Source: Meiothermus granaticius NBRC 107808
Lineage (GTDB): Bacteria > Deinococcota > Deinococci > Deinococcales > Thermaceae
Direction: 5' to 3'
DNA length: 64,000 bases
Assembly: GCF_003574355.1 (NCBI RefSeq)
Contig: NZ_QWLB01000004.1
Coordinates: 1-64,000, forward strand
Below, piece by piece: positions 1 through 9,158 of this stretch. Every line of letters starts with the position of its first letter. Position 1 is the stretch's first letter. The position numbers and the translations under genes were made by a program. The notes beneath the pieces are model-generated. The model saw only the letters and a list, made by a program, of their open reading frames with translations, made no database searches and had not been told where the DNA came from.

Positions 1-477
1 TCCCCCCACAAACCCCCCCACCGCTGCCGTAGCCCAGGTACTGGGATAACAGCGCAATTCCCAGCCCTGCTCCCGGGCCCTGCGCTCGATCTGGCCCAGC
101 CGGGTTCCGGCCTCTACCCGCATGATGCCCCGCGTCGGGTCGAACTCTAGAATCCGGTTCATGCGGTGGGTTGAGACCACCAGCCCCCCCTGCAGCGGCA
201 CACACTGGCCGTAGTTGCCGGTCCCGGCCCCCCGCAGGGTCAGTGGAATACCGTGCTGGGCGGCATAGCTCACCACCCCGCGCAGCTCCTCGAGGCCCTG
301 GGGCGCCACCACCAGCTCGGCCTGCTTATCCCCCAATAGCTGCCTAAGCAGCGGGGAGTAGTAGTAAGCGTCCTTGGAGAAGACCTCCAGGCTTTTGGCC
401 TCGGAAAACACCCCTTTTTCCCCCACGAGGCCCCGCAGGGCCTCGGCCCACTCGGATGGTCCTGTCGTCTTCCCCAT
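1..477 (-). CDS. FAD-linked oxidase, N-terminal part (cut by window edge)
   Basis: Open frame of 159 codons running off the left edge. It begins at ATG 477 behind a good ribosome binding site (GGGAGGATT), 24 nt after the stop of the preceding amidohydrolase. The visible part has the FAD_binding_4 (PCMH-type) pattern: a segment PLTLRGAGTGNYGQ at about residues 77-90 that binds the FAD pyrophosphate, then GGLVV and a VEAGTRLGQIE segment as in GlcD/lactate dehydrogenase-type flavoproteins. It is therefore a flavin-dependent dehydrogenase or oxidase of a hydroxy acid or similar compound. Position at the end of the transporter/amidohydrolase operon suggests it acts on a product of that pathway; the substrate cannot be told from this fragment. 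Confidence 0.8.
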   Translation of the reverse strand, partial: MGKTTGPSEWAEALRGLVGEKGVFSEAKSLEVFSKDAYYYSPLLRQLLGDKQAELVVAPQGLEELRGVVSYAAQHGIPLTLRGAGTGNYGQCVPLQGGLVVSTHRMNRILEFDPTRGIMRVEAGTRLGQIERRAREQGWELRCYPSTWATAAVGGFVGG

Positions 478-500
478 AATCCTCCCGCCAAGCCCGGCGC

Positions 501-1727
501 TCAGCCTTCATAGAGCTGTACCTCGCGCCGTTCCTCGGCTCGTAGCTGCCCCTCCAAGATCACATAGCGCTTGGCGACTTGCCCCCGCAGTGCCTCGAGC
601 CAGCTGGGGGCATCCAAAACCACCAGGTTGGCCCGGCAGCCCACCTCGAGCCCATACCCCTCCACCCCCAGCGCCTGTGCGGGCCAGGTGGTGACCATCT
701 GCCGCAGCGTCTCCAGGTCCTCCCCCCAGGCCAGTGGGGTCAGGTGCGCAGCCCAGAGGGCTACCTCGAGCGGGTCGTTGCGGCCAAAGGGGTAATAAGG
801 GTTATCCACATCGTCCTGTGCGGCCACCACCCGCACCCCCGCGGCCAGAAGCTCCCTGACCCTGGTATTGCCCCGCGGAATCGGCTGCCTTGTGCTTTGG
901 CAGGTCACCAGCTCGATGTGTCCATTGCTGATCACGGTGGCCCCAGCTTCCTTGATTAGGCCGATGGTTTTGCGAGCGGTGGCGTCGTCTTGGAAGCCCA
1001 GCGAGCCCAGTTGGGTTAGAAGCAGCGGCCAGCGGTGCCGAACCGCCAGGGCCGCCAGGTACGCTCCGGTGGCCGACTGAGGGTCTTCGGTGTCGTCGGC
1101 TACGGCATGCAGCGGAAGGTTGTGCTTCTTGGCCAGCTCGAGGCAGAACTCGGCGTGGGCTTGGGCATCGGCCTCGGTGGGCTCGAGCCAAGGCACCGCC
1201 CCCACCGCGTCACAGCCCCTCGCCACCGCTTCCTCCAGCAGATCCCGGTTCTCTGGAAACCGCGCAAACCCGTTCTGGGGGAAAGGCACCACCTGAACCT
1301 TCAGGTAGGGAAACTCGGCCTGAAGGCGCTTTATCCCCTCGAAGGCCCGCAGCCCAGCCTGTTCGTCCACATCCGCGAACAACCGAATCGCACAGGTGCC
1401 GTTTTGTACCGCCAGCTGCAGCAAGCGCCGACCCCGCTGGTACACGCCCTCTGGGGTATAGCTCCGCTTAATGTGCCCCAAGGCCTCGAAGCGGTGCAGG
1501 GCCTGGACTTTGGCCGGTTGCTTGGCCAGCTCCCAGCTCCACAGCGATTTGCAGGCATGCAGATGGGGGTTGACAAAGGCCGGAAGGGTTAGGCGGCCCT
1601 CGAGCGCTAGCTCCATGTCTGCCCTGCCGGCCAGGGCCTCTTCAATCGCGGCGACGTGGCCATCCTCGAGCCCGATGTCTGCCTGCGATCCGGTGGGCAA
1701 GGTGGCCCTGCGCAGGATCAAGTCCAT
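501..1727 (-). CDS. CodA-like amidohydrolase with altered active site
   Basis: 408 residues, amidohydrolase superfamily, closest in layout to cytosine deaminase CodA. The N-terminal HxH metal pair is present (residues 55-57, PHLH) and the late Asp is kept in AAQDDVDNP. However the segment corresponding to CodA HCDE reads HAVA, so the catalytic Glu is missing, and the SH(T) segment that carries another metal-site His reads TQLGS. The neighbouring paralogue at 1718-2929 keeps both. The gene overlaps that paralogue by 10 nt, so the two are translationally coupled. It may be a non-catalytic partner, or an enzyme with a different mechanism or substrate. Family assignment is firm; function is open. 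Confidence 0.8.
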   Translation of the reverse strand: MDLILRRATLPTGSQADIGLEDGHVAAIEEALAGRADMELALEGRLTLPAFVNPHLHACKSLWSWELAKQPAKVQALHRFEALGHIKRSYTPEGVYQRGRRLLQLAVQNGTCAIRLFADVDEQAGLRAFEGIKRLQAEFPYLKVQVVPFPQNGFARFPENRDLLEEAVARGCDAVGAVPWLEPTEADAQAHAEFCLELAKKHNLPLHAVADDTEDPQSATGAYLAALAVRHRWPLLLTQLGSLGFQDDATARKTIGLIKEAGATVISNGHIELVTCQSTRQPIPRGNTRVRELLAAGVRVVAAQDDVDNPYYPFGRNDPLEVALWAAHLTPLAWGEDLETLRQMVTTWPAQALGVEGYGLEVGCRANLVVLDAPSWLEALRGQVAKRYVILEGQLRAEERREVQLYEG

Positions 1728-2929
1728 CTACGAACCACCTCCTCGCGGTAGACCGGTTGACCGGCTTTATACACCCGCAGGCGCGGCGGCATCCGGGATA
1801 AGGCTTCCTCATCGGTGGGGGCATCCACGATCACCAGATCGGCCCGGGCCCCTACCTCGAGGCCATACCCCTCGAGCCCCAGGATTCGCGCGGGGGCCAG
1901 GGTCACCATCTCCAGGGCCTCGCGCCGCTCCTGCGGCACAGCAAAATTGGCGGCGTGCACCGCCAGGTTGGCCTGCCACAGCAGGTCGTAGTTCCCCATG
2001 GGCTGGAAGGGATCGCGCACGTTGTCCGAGCCCAAGGCCACATTCACCCCGGCCTCGCGCAGGGCCTTGATGGGCATCAAGCCGCGCGCCGGAGGATACC
2101 CCTTGCCCTGCAGGAACAGGTTCACCGCCGGCAGGCTGATCATGTGGAGCCCCGCTCGAGCCACCTTGGCGATGATCCGGCGCTGCACCTGGGGTGGCTG
2201 GAAGGTCAGGGCACAGTTGTGGTCGGAGGTCACCCGCCCCTCCAACCCCCGGGCCAGGACCATCTCGGCCAAGGCCTCGAGGTCGAGGTGGGTGGGGTCT
2301 TCGTGCTCGTCCATGTGCAGGTCTACCGGCTTGCCGTAACGCTCGGCCAGATCCAGGGCGGAGCGCATACAAGCCTCCGGGTCTGGGGTGATGTGTGGGC
2401 AGCCCCCCACCACATCCACCCCCATCTCCAGCGCCTCGCGCATCAGGGCGTCCCCCTCGGGGGTTCCTGGCATCCCCAGGGCCACAAACTCGAGGTCGAT
2501 CTTGCCCCGGAACTCCGCTCGCAGCTCCAGCATGACCTCCAGCACCTCGAGCCCCTTGGCCAGATCCATGTCCAGGTGCGAGCGCAGCGCGGTGGTGCCC
2601 TGGGCGATGGCTTGCCGAATCCCAGCCCTGGCCCGGGCCTTGAAATCCTCTTTAGGGCGGGTGGCTTTGCTGCCCCGCCACAGCTCGATGGCTTCCAACA
2701 AAGTCCCCGAGCGGTTCTCCAGCCCGGCCCCCCCGAGGCCCAGCGACAAGGTCTTATCCAGGTGGCAGTGCGATTCCACGAAGCCGGGAAACACCGCTCG
2801 AGCCCCGAAATCCTCCCCTGTCCCCCTCGAGGCTGGCCCGATGGCCGCAATTCGCCCATCCGCCAGGTGAAGATCCACCGGCGCGCCCTGCCCCCACAAC
2901 CGGAGGTTGCGAAGCACCGGCTCAGCCAT
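1718..2929 (-). CDS. Cytosine-deaminase-like amidohydrolase
   Basis: 403 residues. Amidohydrolase with all CodA-type metal and catalytic positions: HCH at residues 54-56, LHMDEHED (His plus catalytic Glu), SDHNC (His) and GSDNVRDPF (Asp). CodA relatives hydrolyse or deaminate cyclic amidines and amides such as cytosine, isoguanine or related pyrimidines. The start at ATG 2929 overlaps the creatininase stop by 8 nt and lies in a six-to-eight gene operon with an NMT1/THI5-type transporter and a creatininase-family enzyme, pointing to salvage or breakdown of an imported N-heterocycle. The exact substrate is inference only. Confidence 0.85.
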   Translation of the reverse strand: MAEPVLRNLRLWGQGAPVDLHLADGRIAAIGPASRGTGEDFGARAVFPGFVESHCHLDKTLSLGLGGAGLENRSGTLLEAIELWRGSKATRPKEDFKARARAGIRQAIAQGTTALRSHLDMDLAKGLEVLEVMLELRAEFRGKIDLEFVALGMPGTPEGDALMREALEMGVDVVGGCPHITPDPEACMRSALDLAERYGKPVDLHMDEHEDPTHLDLEALAEMVLARGLEGRVTSDHNCALTFQPPQVQRRIIAKVARAGLHMISLPAVNLFLQGKGYPPARGLMPIKALREAGVNVALGSDNVRDPFQPMGNYDLLWQANLAVHAANFAVPQERREALEMVTLAPARILGLEGYGLEVGARADLVIVDAPTDEEALSRMPPRLRVYKAGQPVYREEVVRRWT

Positions 2930-3680
2930 AGGCCACCTCGAAGGTAGAGGCCTCGGCGATGAGCTCGGCCAGCCGATGGGCCATCTCCTCGAACCAGGCT
3001 TGCCCTGCCTCTGCAACCGCGGCTTGGGGGTTGCCGAAATGCCCCTCGGGGCTCCAGTCTCGGGTCAGCCAGGCCACCTGGGGCAGCAGGGTCAGGTTGA
3101 AGTTCTGGGAGTCGAAGCGCGGATACCGGGCCGGGGGCAGGGGTTGGCGTACCAGGCCTGGGGTTAGGTGCAGCATCAGCGCGGTCTCGAGGGTCCCGGC
3201 ATGAATGCCGAAGCGCTGTTCGGAGGGGGGCAGCCTCGAGGCGTCAACCTGTCCCTGAACCAAAAAACACAGCAGTCCCAGCTCTGCCCGCAGATCGCGG
3301 CACATCATCTCCAACAGGGCTTTATTCCCCCCATGGGCATTGAACAGCATCAACCGCCTAAACCCCGCTCGGTGAAGGCTCACCGCGATATCCCGGACCA
3401 CCCCCATCAGGGTCGAGGCCGAGAGGGCCAGGGTGCCTGGGTAACCGGTGTGTTCGTTGCTCTTGCCATAGCTCTGCACCGGCAAATACCAGGCTGCAAC
3501 CTCAGCGGGCAGTGCCTCAAAAGCCCGCTGCACCGTGGCCTCTGCAAGCTTGGCGTCGGTGCAAAGCGGCAGATGCGGCCCATGCTGCTCAATGGCCCCG
3601 ATCGGCAGCACCACCACCCCAGGGTCCTTGGGCAGGGCTTCAATTTCTTTCCAGGTATGTTCTACAAAGGCACGCTTCAT
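2922..3680 (-). CDS. Creatininase-family amidohydrolase
   Basis: 252 residues, typical length of the creatininase family, which includes creatinine amidohydrolase, the riboflavin/F420-pathway deformylase ArfB and the mycofactocin protease MftE. Family motifs are clear: PIGAIEQHGPHLP near residue 26 with the metal-binding Glu and His, a following Asp (CTD), NAHGGN near residue 115, and HAGTLETA near residue 160 with further metal ligands. Members are metal-dependent hydrolases of small cyclic or formyl amides. Here the gene is coupled to two CodA-like amidohydrolases and an ABC importer, so a catabolic or salvage role is more likely than cofactor biosynthesis. Confidence 0.85.
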   Translation of the reverse strand: MKRAFVEHTWKEIEALPKDPGVVVLPIGAIEQHGPHLPLCTDAKLAEATVQRAFEALPAEVAAWYLPVQSYGKSNEHTGYPGTLALSASTLMGVVRDIAVSLHRAGFRRLMLFNAHGGNKALLEMMCRDLRAELGLLCFLVQGQVDASRLPPSEQRFGIHAGTLETALMLHLTPGLVRQPLPPARYPRFDSQNFNLTLLPQVAWLTRDWSPEGHFGNPQAAVAEAGQAWFEEMAHRLAELIAEASTFEVAYG

Positions 3681-3704
3681 CGTGCACCCAAGCCCCTTCT
3701 TGGT

Positions 3705-4145
3705 TTACAGCAGGCGATAGGCCAGCAAAGACAGCAGCGAAACCCCAAATAAGCTGCGATGGGCGGCGACCAAGCCAGGATCAGTGAGCCAGGCCATATA
3801 GAACTGATTGGCCAGCATAAACCCGCCCCACAGCAGGGTCAGCAGGCCCAGGGCAGTGGTAGCCACCTCTGGGCTGCCGCTAAATAGGGCCACCCATAGG
3901 GCCACCGAGGTCAAAAGCTCCCAGAGGATCACCAGGGCAAACAGCACCCCCACCAACCAGACCGGGGTACGGTAGGTCTCGGTCACCCGCAGCATCAGGC
4001 TCCAGTTGGAGGAGGTTTTGAAGCGGCTAGGGAGCGAGCCCAAAGCCTTGAGGGCCTCGAGGCCGTTCATCAGCGTGACCAGCGAGAGCCACAACGCCCA
4101 CAGCAGCACGATCCCAGATTTGATCTGCGCGATGCTCAGTTCCAT
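3705..4145 (-). CDS. Small integral membrane protein, unrecognised
   Basis: 146 residues with about four hydrophobic helices (roughly residues 9-28, 60-85, 95-112 and 128-145). The first loop carries RFKTSSNW and RVTETYRTP, and a helix contains ANQFYMAW. I do not recognise the family with confidence; it resembles predicted small integral membrane proteins such as DUF2165, but this is weak. It lies 28 nt after the substrate-binding protein gene and 24 nt before the creatininase gene on the same strand, so it is part of the uptake operon and might be an accessory membrane component. Confidence 0.65.
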   Translation of the reverse strand: MELSIAQIKSGIVLLWALWLSLVTLMNGLEALKALGSLPSRFKTSSNWSLMLRVTETYRTPVWLVGVLFALVILWELLTSVALWVALFSGSPEVATTALGLLTLLWGGFMLANQFYMAWLTDPGLVAAHRSLFGVSLLSLLAYRLL

Positions 4146-4173
4146 AAGGAGGGTCCCCGCCTGGCCAAGGGCC

Positions 4174-5127
4174 TCACTTCTTCGGCAGGAACTCCAGGGT
4201 CCAGACCTTGCTCAGATCTATCGTGGTGCTCGGCTTGAGCAGCTTAAGCTCCTTGAGCTGCTTGTACAGGGTGTTCCAGCGCTCGGCCGTCATAACCCCT
4301 AGCCCCCCCTTGAGCGCATCCCCGGTCAGCATCAGCTTCTTGATGGCCTCAGCCCCCCACAACACCACATCGGCCGTGTTCTCCTTGTTAGCCTCCTGCA
4401 GGGCCGAGACGTAGTTCTTGGGGTTGGCAAAAAAGGCTTCAAACCCAGCCTTGGAAGCCGCCACAAAAGCCCGCACCGCGGCAGGGTTGCTCTTGATGAA
4501 GTCCTCGGTGGTGACGATGATATCGGCATAGGGGTTGAAGCCTGAATCTGCAATCAGCAAGGTGCCGTTCTTAATCCCCATCTTGTCGGCGTTGTAGGGC
4601 TCAGCGGTGATGTAGTTCTGGGTCACGGCCTTGGGGTCTTGGGCCCAGCTTGCCAGTTGGCCGTTGTAGTTGATGACCTGCACCTTCCCCTTAAGCCCGT
4701 ACTTGTTTTGGATGAAGTCCCAGTAAACCCCTCCCGGCGCAATGGCCACGGTGCGCCCGGCCAAATCTTCGAAGCCCTTGAGCGGGTACTCGGCGTGGTA
4801 CATCAGGCCTTGGGGGTTGTTCTGGAACGGGGCGAAAATCGCCACCACCGGAATGCCTTGTTCGCGGGCCTGGAGGGCTTCAGTGGCCCCGATCATCGCG
4901 AACTGGGCCTTGCCCGTGGCCAATAGGCTCAAACCGCCGGGGGTGTTGGGCCCCCCTGGGACAATGGTCAGGTCTAGGCCAGCCTTTTTGTAAAGCCCAT
5001 CCTTCTGGGCGGCAAAATACCCAGCATGCCCGGTCTCAGGAAACCAATTGAGCACCATGCTGACCTTGGTCTGCGCCGAGACCAGACCCGCTACCAGTAC
5101 CGCCCCTGCTGCCAACCACTGCTTCAT
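4174..5127 (-). CDS. ABC transporter substrate-binding protein, NMT1/THI5 type
   Basis: 317 residues. Secreted solute-binding protein with a signal peptide (residues 1-18, cut likely after VSA). The mature start has the NMT1/THI5-like pattern VLNWFPETGHAGYFAAQKDGLYKKAGLD, split here as VLNWFPETGHAGYF and DGLYKKAGLD, followed by GGLSLLATGKAQFAMIG. This family binds thiamine precursors, pyrimidines, sulfonates or nitrate; the NWFPE and GHAGYF features favour the pyrimidine-precursor (ThiY/RibY-like) branch. The start is fixed by AGGAGGGATTCC before ATG 5127. Permease and ATPase genes lie directly upstream in the operon. Confidence 0.85.
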   Translation of the reverse strand: MKQWLAAGAVLVAGLVSAQTKVSMVLNWFPETGHAGYFAAQKDGLYKKAGLDLTIVPGGPNTPGGLSLLATGKAQFAMIGATEALQAREQGIPVVAIFAPFQNNPQGLMYHAEYPLKGFEDLAGRTVAIAPGGVYWDFIQNKYGLKGKVQVINYNGQLASWAQDPKAVTQNYITAEPYNADKMGIKNGTLLIADSGFNPYADIIVTTEDFIKSNPAAVRAFVAASKAGFEAFFANPKNYVSALQEANKENTADVVLWGAEAIKKLMLTGDALKGGLGVMTAERWNTLYKQLKELKLLKPSTTIDLSKVWTLEFLPKK

Positions 5128-5166
5128 GGAATCCCTCCTACGGCGAAACCGGACTCGAGGCCCATC

Positions 5167-6021
5167 CTAACGCTCTTGGTCTCCTCGAGCCGACTCATGC
5201 CAACTGCGCAAAAAGAGATTGCTAACATAACCAACCAGCAGGAAAAACCCGATCCCCAGGGCGGCTGCGCACACCCCGGTCGCGGCCAGCTTGGCCATCT
5301 GTAAACGGCTGGCCGACTCCACCACCAAGAAGCCCAATCCCCCCCGGGTACTGGCCATTCCCGCCATGTATTCCCCCACCACCACCCCGATCACCGCGGC
5401 TCCAGCGGCAATGCGCAACCCAGTGAAGAAATAGGGCAGTGCCGCAGGCAGGCGCAGCTTGAACAGGGTTTGCCAAGAGCTGGCGCCATAGAGCTGGAAG
5501 AGCTGCTTCAAAGAGGCCTCCGTGGAGCGTAGGCCAATGGCGGTGTTTGCGATGATGGGAAACACCGAGATAATCACCGCCACCGCGATGATCGAGGGCA
5601 AACCGATCCCAAACCAGGTCAGCAAAAGGGGCACGAAGACAATTACCGGGACGCTTTGAAACACCACTGTGAAGGGGAACACCGCCCGGTAGAGGATCGG
5701 TACCGAGGTCAGGAGGAAGGAAACCGCCGCCCCGATCAGGGCTGAAAGCACAAAGGCGATGGCGGTGGCCCGAAGGGTGATAAGGGTGGACTCCCAAAGG
5801 CTGGCCCCGTGCTCGAGAAAAGCCTGCCCCACATCCACCGGCCCCGGTACAATAAACGGCTTCGGCTTGAAGATCACAATTCCAAGCTGCCACAGCCCCA
5901 CAAACACCAAAAAGGCCAACACCACCGGAAGGGCCTCGCGCCCCCAGCGGGCTAAGCGCGAAGCCTTCGAAAGTGCCTGGTTACCTGTGGGGGGGGTCTC
6001 CATCGGGGAGGACTGGGTCAT
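5167..6021 (-). CDS. ABC transporter permease (NitT/TauT family)
   Basis: 284 residues, binding-protein-dependent permease with about six membrane helices (first near residues 33-50) and the cytoplasmic EAA-type loop seen as EASLKQLFQLYGASSWQ followed by LRLPAALPYFFTGLR. This is the layout of SsuC/TauC/ThiX permeases. It overlaps the upstream ATPase gene by 4 nt (ATGA), and the substrate-binding protein follows 39 nt later. Together the three make a complete importer for a small organic solute, acting in the cytoplasmic membrane. Confidence 0.9.
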   Translation of the reverse strand: MTQSSPMETPPTGNQALSKASRLARWGREALPVVLAFLVFVGLWQLGIVIFKPKPFIVPGPVDVGQAFLEHGASLWESTLITLRATAIAFVLSALIGAAVSFLLTSVPILYRAVFPFTVVFQSVPVIVFVPLLLTWFGIGLPSIIAVAVIISVFPIIANTAIGLRSTEASLKQLFQLYGASSWQTLFKLRLPAALPYFFTGLRIAAGAAVIGVVVGEYMAGMASTRGGLGFLVVESASRLQMAKLAATGVCAAALGIGFFLLVGYVSNLFLRSWHESARGDQER

Positions 6022-6815
6022 GCCTGCACCTCGTCTGGCTTAGGGGGAACCGCAGGCCCTCCCTCGAGCACGCTCAGCACCTGATACACCAGCTTGCCGT
6101 AGGTTTCCGAGGCGCGAAACTCGGGGGTACGCGGGTAGGCCACGGGCACCTCGAGCACCTCGGCCACGCGGCCGGGGTGTGGGGTCATCACCAGGATCCG
6201 CTGGGAAAGGTATACCGCCTCAAACATGTTGTGGGTGACAAAAACCACCGTTGCGCCCGTGGCCTGCTTTATGGATAACAATTCATCGCCCAGGCGCTGG
6301 CGGGTCAGCTCATCGAGGGCTCCGAAGGGCTCGTCCATCAGCAAAATCTTGGGCTGAGTGATCAGGGCCCGGGCGATGGAAACCCGCATCTTCATCCCAC
6401 CCGAGAGCGCCCTAGGGAAGGCCCCAGCCCTAGCGCTCAGCCCCACCAGCCCCAGCACCTCCTGAGCCCGCGCCAGGCGCTCTTGGCTCCCCACCCCGCG
6501 CAGCTCGAGGGGCAGCGCAACATTATGCAAAACCGTGCGCCAGGGCAGCAAGGTGGGCTCCTGAAACACAAAGGCCATCTCGGCCCGGGCCTGGGGGGTT
6601 CCGGGGGCAAATCCTCCAACCGTCACCTGGCCCGAACTAATCGGCTCGAGACCGGCCAAGATGCGCAGAAGGGTGCTTTTCCCACAGCCCGAGGGCCCTA
6701 CCAAAGAGACGAACTCGGCCGCTCGAACCTCAGCATTCACCCCCTCTAGCGCCAAGGTGCCGTCAGGGAAACGCTTACACACGTCCTTGACCGCAATTGT
6801 AAAAGGACTACCCAC
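6018..6815 (-). CDS. ABC transporter ATP-binding protein (SsuB/TauB/ThiZ type)
   Basis: 265 residues. ABC ATPase with Walker A GPSGCGKST near residue 40, Q-loop VFQEPTLLPW, signature LSGGMKMRVSIARAL, Walker B ILLMDEPFGALDE and switch His in VFVTHN. The PTLLPW Q-loop and THNMFEA segments are typical for nitrate/sulfonate/taurine/pyrimidine importers. The start is GTG 6815, chosen because GGAGGTGGGGCG precedes it; this is the first gene of the operon, about 60 nt after a strong promoter. Confidence 0.93.
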   Translation of the reverse strand: MGSPFTIAVKDVCKRFPDGTLALEGVNAEVRAAEFVSLVGPSGCGKSTLLRILAGLEPISSGQVTVGGFAPGTPQARAEMAFVFQEPTLLPWRTVLHNVALPLELRGVGSQERLARAQEVLGLVGLSARAGAFPRALSGGMKMRVSIARALITQPKILLMDEPFGALDELTRQRLGDELLSIKQATGATVVFVTHNMFEAVYLSQRILVMTPHPGRVAEVLEVPVAYPRTPEFRASETYGKLVYQVLSVLEGGPAVPPKPDEVQA

Positions 6816-6882
6816 CGCCCCACCTCCGCCTAGGCTAAATCGTGCTGTTCGGGAATGGCCTCTTCAGCCAACTACAGGCCAC

Positions 6883-6910
6883 AGTATAAACGGGCTTGAC
6901 CCTCTGTCAA
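6883..6910 (-). promoter_or_regulatory. Promoter of the ABC/amidohydrolase operon
   Basis: On the minus strand TTGACA (6910-6905), a 16-nt spacer, and TATACT (6888-6883), a near-perfect sigma-A promoter. The leader to GTG 6815 is only about 60 nt, and I see no TPP or other riboswitch in it. Confidence 0.75.
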
Positions 6911-7027
6911 CAACGCTCCGGGGTTTTAGCCCAAACGCAATGTCGCATTTTTTATAAATATTTCCCGACAGAATTTGCAATAAAATACATTTTTATCTTT
7001 TTGGGCCTAACGCCCTCAGATCATGCG

Positions 7028-7052
7028 AAAAGGCTGGGGATCTCCCAGCCTT
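7028..7052 (-). terminator. Intrinsic terminator after ftsH
   Basis: Minus-strand hairpin AAGGCTGGG / CCCAGCCTT with a 5-nt loop and a short T run, 16 nt after the ftsH stop codon. It separates ftsH from the promoter of the downstream ABC operon. Confidence 0.8.
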
Positions 7053-7067
7053 AGGCCAGCGCAGTGT

Positions 7068-8927
7068 TTAGGCTTCAGAAGCTTGGGCAGCAGGAGCCAC
7101 CTCTGGCTTCTGGGCGAGAATCTCGCGCACCCGGTCCCCCTGCACGATTTCGTGCTGGAGGAGCTCCTCAGCCAGCTTGTGCACCGCCTGGCTGTGATCG
7201 GAAAGGGTCCCCTTAGCCTTCTCGTAGGCCCGGTCCAGAATGGTCTGGACGTCCTGGTCAATCAGCCTCGAGGTCTCCTCGCTATGGTCTTGTTTCTTAG
7301 CGATCTCCTCACCTAGGAAGATCGGGCCCTGATTGGAGCCCCAAGCCACGTTGCGGAAGTGGTCCCCCATCCCCCAGTCCAATACCATCTGCTTGGCCAG
7401 ACTGGTGGCCTTTTTGAAGTCATCAGAGGCCCCGGTGGTAATGGTGCCGGTAAAGAGTTCCTCGGCTGCCCGACCCGCCAGGGTCATGGCCAGGGTGTCT
7501 TCTAGGTGTTCTTTGCTCACCAACACCCGCTCCTCAGGCCGATTCCAGCGTACCCCCAAGGCCATCCCGCGCGGCACGATGGAAACCTTCTCGGTCTTGT
7601 CGGCATAAGGCAAGACCTCGCCCGCGATCGCATGCCCGGCCTCGTGGTAGGCCACCGCCTGCTTCTCGTCCTCAGAGAGCTTAAGGCTGCCCCGCTCCAA
7701 CCCCAGCATGATCTTGTCCAGAGCGGTTTGGAAGTGGTACTTGGTGATCTGGGTGGCGTTTTCCCGCGCCGCCTGAAGGGCCGCCTCATTGACCAGGTTC
7801 TTGAGGTCAGCTCCGCTGAACTGTGGGGTCAGCCGGGCCAGTTCGGCTGCGTCCACATCGGGGGCCAGGCTCTTGCCACGCATGTGCACCAGCAGGATTT
7901 CCTTGCGCTCCTCGAGGGTTGGCAGCCCAATGACCACCTGCCGGTCAAAGCGCCCCGGACGCAGCAGGGCTTGGTCGAGGATATCCGGGCGGTTGGTCGC
8001 AGCCAACACGATCACGCTGGTATCCTTCTCGAAACCGTCCATCTCAGACAGGATTTGGTTGAGGGTCTGCTCGCGCTCGTCGTGCCCCCCACCGATCCCC
8101 GCCCCACGCTTGCGCCCAATTGAGTCCAGCTCATCGATGAAAATAATCGCCGGGGCGTTGCGCCGGGCTTCATCAAAAAGGGTGCGCACCCGCGAGGCCC
8201 CCACCCCCACAAACATCTCCATGAACTCCGAAGCCGATACGGTAAAGAAAGGCACCCCGGCCTCCCCGGCTACCGCGCGGGAGAGCAGGGTCTTGCCGGT
8301 GCCTGGAGGCCCCACCAGAAGCACCCCTTTGGGAATTTCCGCCCCAATGGCGATGTACTTCTGGGGATGTTTGAGGAAATCCACCACCTCCATCAGCTCC
8401 TGCTTGGCCTCGGTATGGCCGGCCACGTCTTTAAAGGTAGTATTGACCCGCTTCTCCTTGCCGTACTGCCGGGCCCGGCTCTGCCCAAACTGCATGACCT
8501 GGCCCGCCCCACCCTGAGTGCGCATGAAGAAGAAGTACCAAAAGCCGATCAGGAGCAAAATTGGCAGGAAGCTCAGCAGGAGCTGCGGCCAGATCGAAGC
8601 CTGCCGGGTGACGATTTCAACCTTCTGCTGTTGTAAAAGCTCGGTGAACTGTGGATCGCTGAAGCCCGCAGGCAGGGCGGGCAGCGAGAAGGTGGTGGTG
8701 GTGACGGTGGTATTGCCCGTGGTGATGCGCTCAGGGGCCTTGAAGGTACCGCTGATGCGGCCCTCCTCGAGCACCACCTTGGCTACCTTACCCTCCTGTA
8801 CGTAGTTGATGAAATCGCTATAGGGCAGGGATGGACGACTGCCGATCCCACCCCCCAACAGCGAGAACAGCCAATAGGCCAGGATCACGATGACCACTAA
8901 GCTCCAGGGATTGATACGCGTAGGCAA
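7068..8927 (-). CDS. ftsH: ATP-dependent zinc metalloprotease FtsH
   Basis: About 619 residues. Membrane-anchored AAA+ protease degrading misfolded membrane proteins and regulators. Two membrane helices flank an extracytoplasmic segment (about residues 8-25 and 112-130). The AAA domain has Walker A GPPGTGKT, Walker [12 protein letters not shown] and SRH region [21 protein letters not shown]. The protease site is HEAGH with a downstream acidic metal ligand. The frame is open up to TTG 8945, but GGAGGAGG at 8943-8936 lies inside that extension and is 8 nt before TTG 8927, so I place the start there. A possible -10 box TATATT lies at 8977-8972. Confidence 0.93.
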   Translation of the reverse strand: MPTRINPWSLVVIVILAYWLFSLLGGGIGSRPSLPYSDFINYVQEGKVAKVVLEEGRISGTFKAPERITTGNTTVTTTTFSLPALPAGFSDPQFTELLQQQKVEIVTRQASIWPQLLLSFLPILLLIGFWYFFFMRTQGGAGQVMQFGQSRARQYGKEKRVNTTFKDVAGHTEAKQELMEVVDFLKHPQKYIAIGAEIPKGVLLVGPPGTGKTLLSRAVAGEAGVPFFTVSASEFMEMFVGVGASRVRTLFDEARRNAPAIIFIDELDSIGRKRGAGIGGGHDEREQTLNQILSEMDGFEKDTSVIVLAATNRPDILDQALLRPGRFDRQVVIGLPTLEERKEILLVHMRGKSLAPDVDAAELARLTPQFSGADLKNLVNEAALQAARENATQITKYHFQTALDKIMLGLERGSLKLSEDEKQAVAYHEAGHAIAGEVLPYADKTEKVSIVPRGMALGVRWNRPEERVLVSKEHLEDTLAMTLAGRAAEELFTGTITTGASDDFKKATSLAKQMVLDWGMGDHFRNVAWGSNQGPIFLGEEIAKKQDHSEETSRLIDQDVQTILDRAYEKAKGTLSDHSQAVHKLAEELLQHEIVQGDRVREILAQKPEVAPAAQASEA

Positions 8928-9158
8928 CCTCAAGACCTCCTCCAAACCCTAAACGAAAGGAACATTCCCACAATATACTCGCTCACGCCAGGCTCCGCTG
9001 CACCCCTCATCGATGGGGCTTTAGGGGCCTCGCCCCCATCCTACCCAATCTGGGGATGAGGAATGAGTGCCAGGATAGGAACGATTTGGTCTCGAGGGGC
9101 CGCTCAGTGGCTTAGAGAAGGGTTCCAAGACCCACCCGCTCAACCGGTTGTGGTGGGG

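Noticed and set aside
1955-2947. 330-codon plus-strand frame
   Set aside because: Antisense of the intact CodA-like amidohydrolase; low-complexity product without motifs.
6816-6910. TPP or purine riboswitch expected before an NMT1/THI5-type transporter
   Set aside because: Leader is only about 60 nt and lacks the conserved aptamer cores.
8946-9158. Gene in the gap between ftsH and the thioesterase
   Set aside because: No frame with start signal; holds a GC-rich hairpin (GGGGC/GCCCC) near 9020-9045 and the ftsH promoter.
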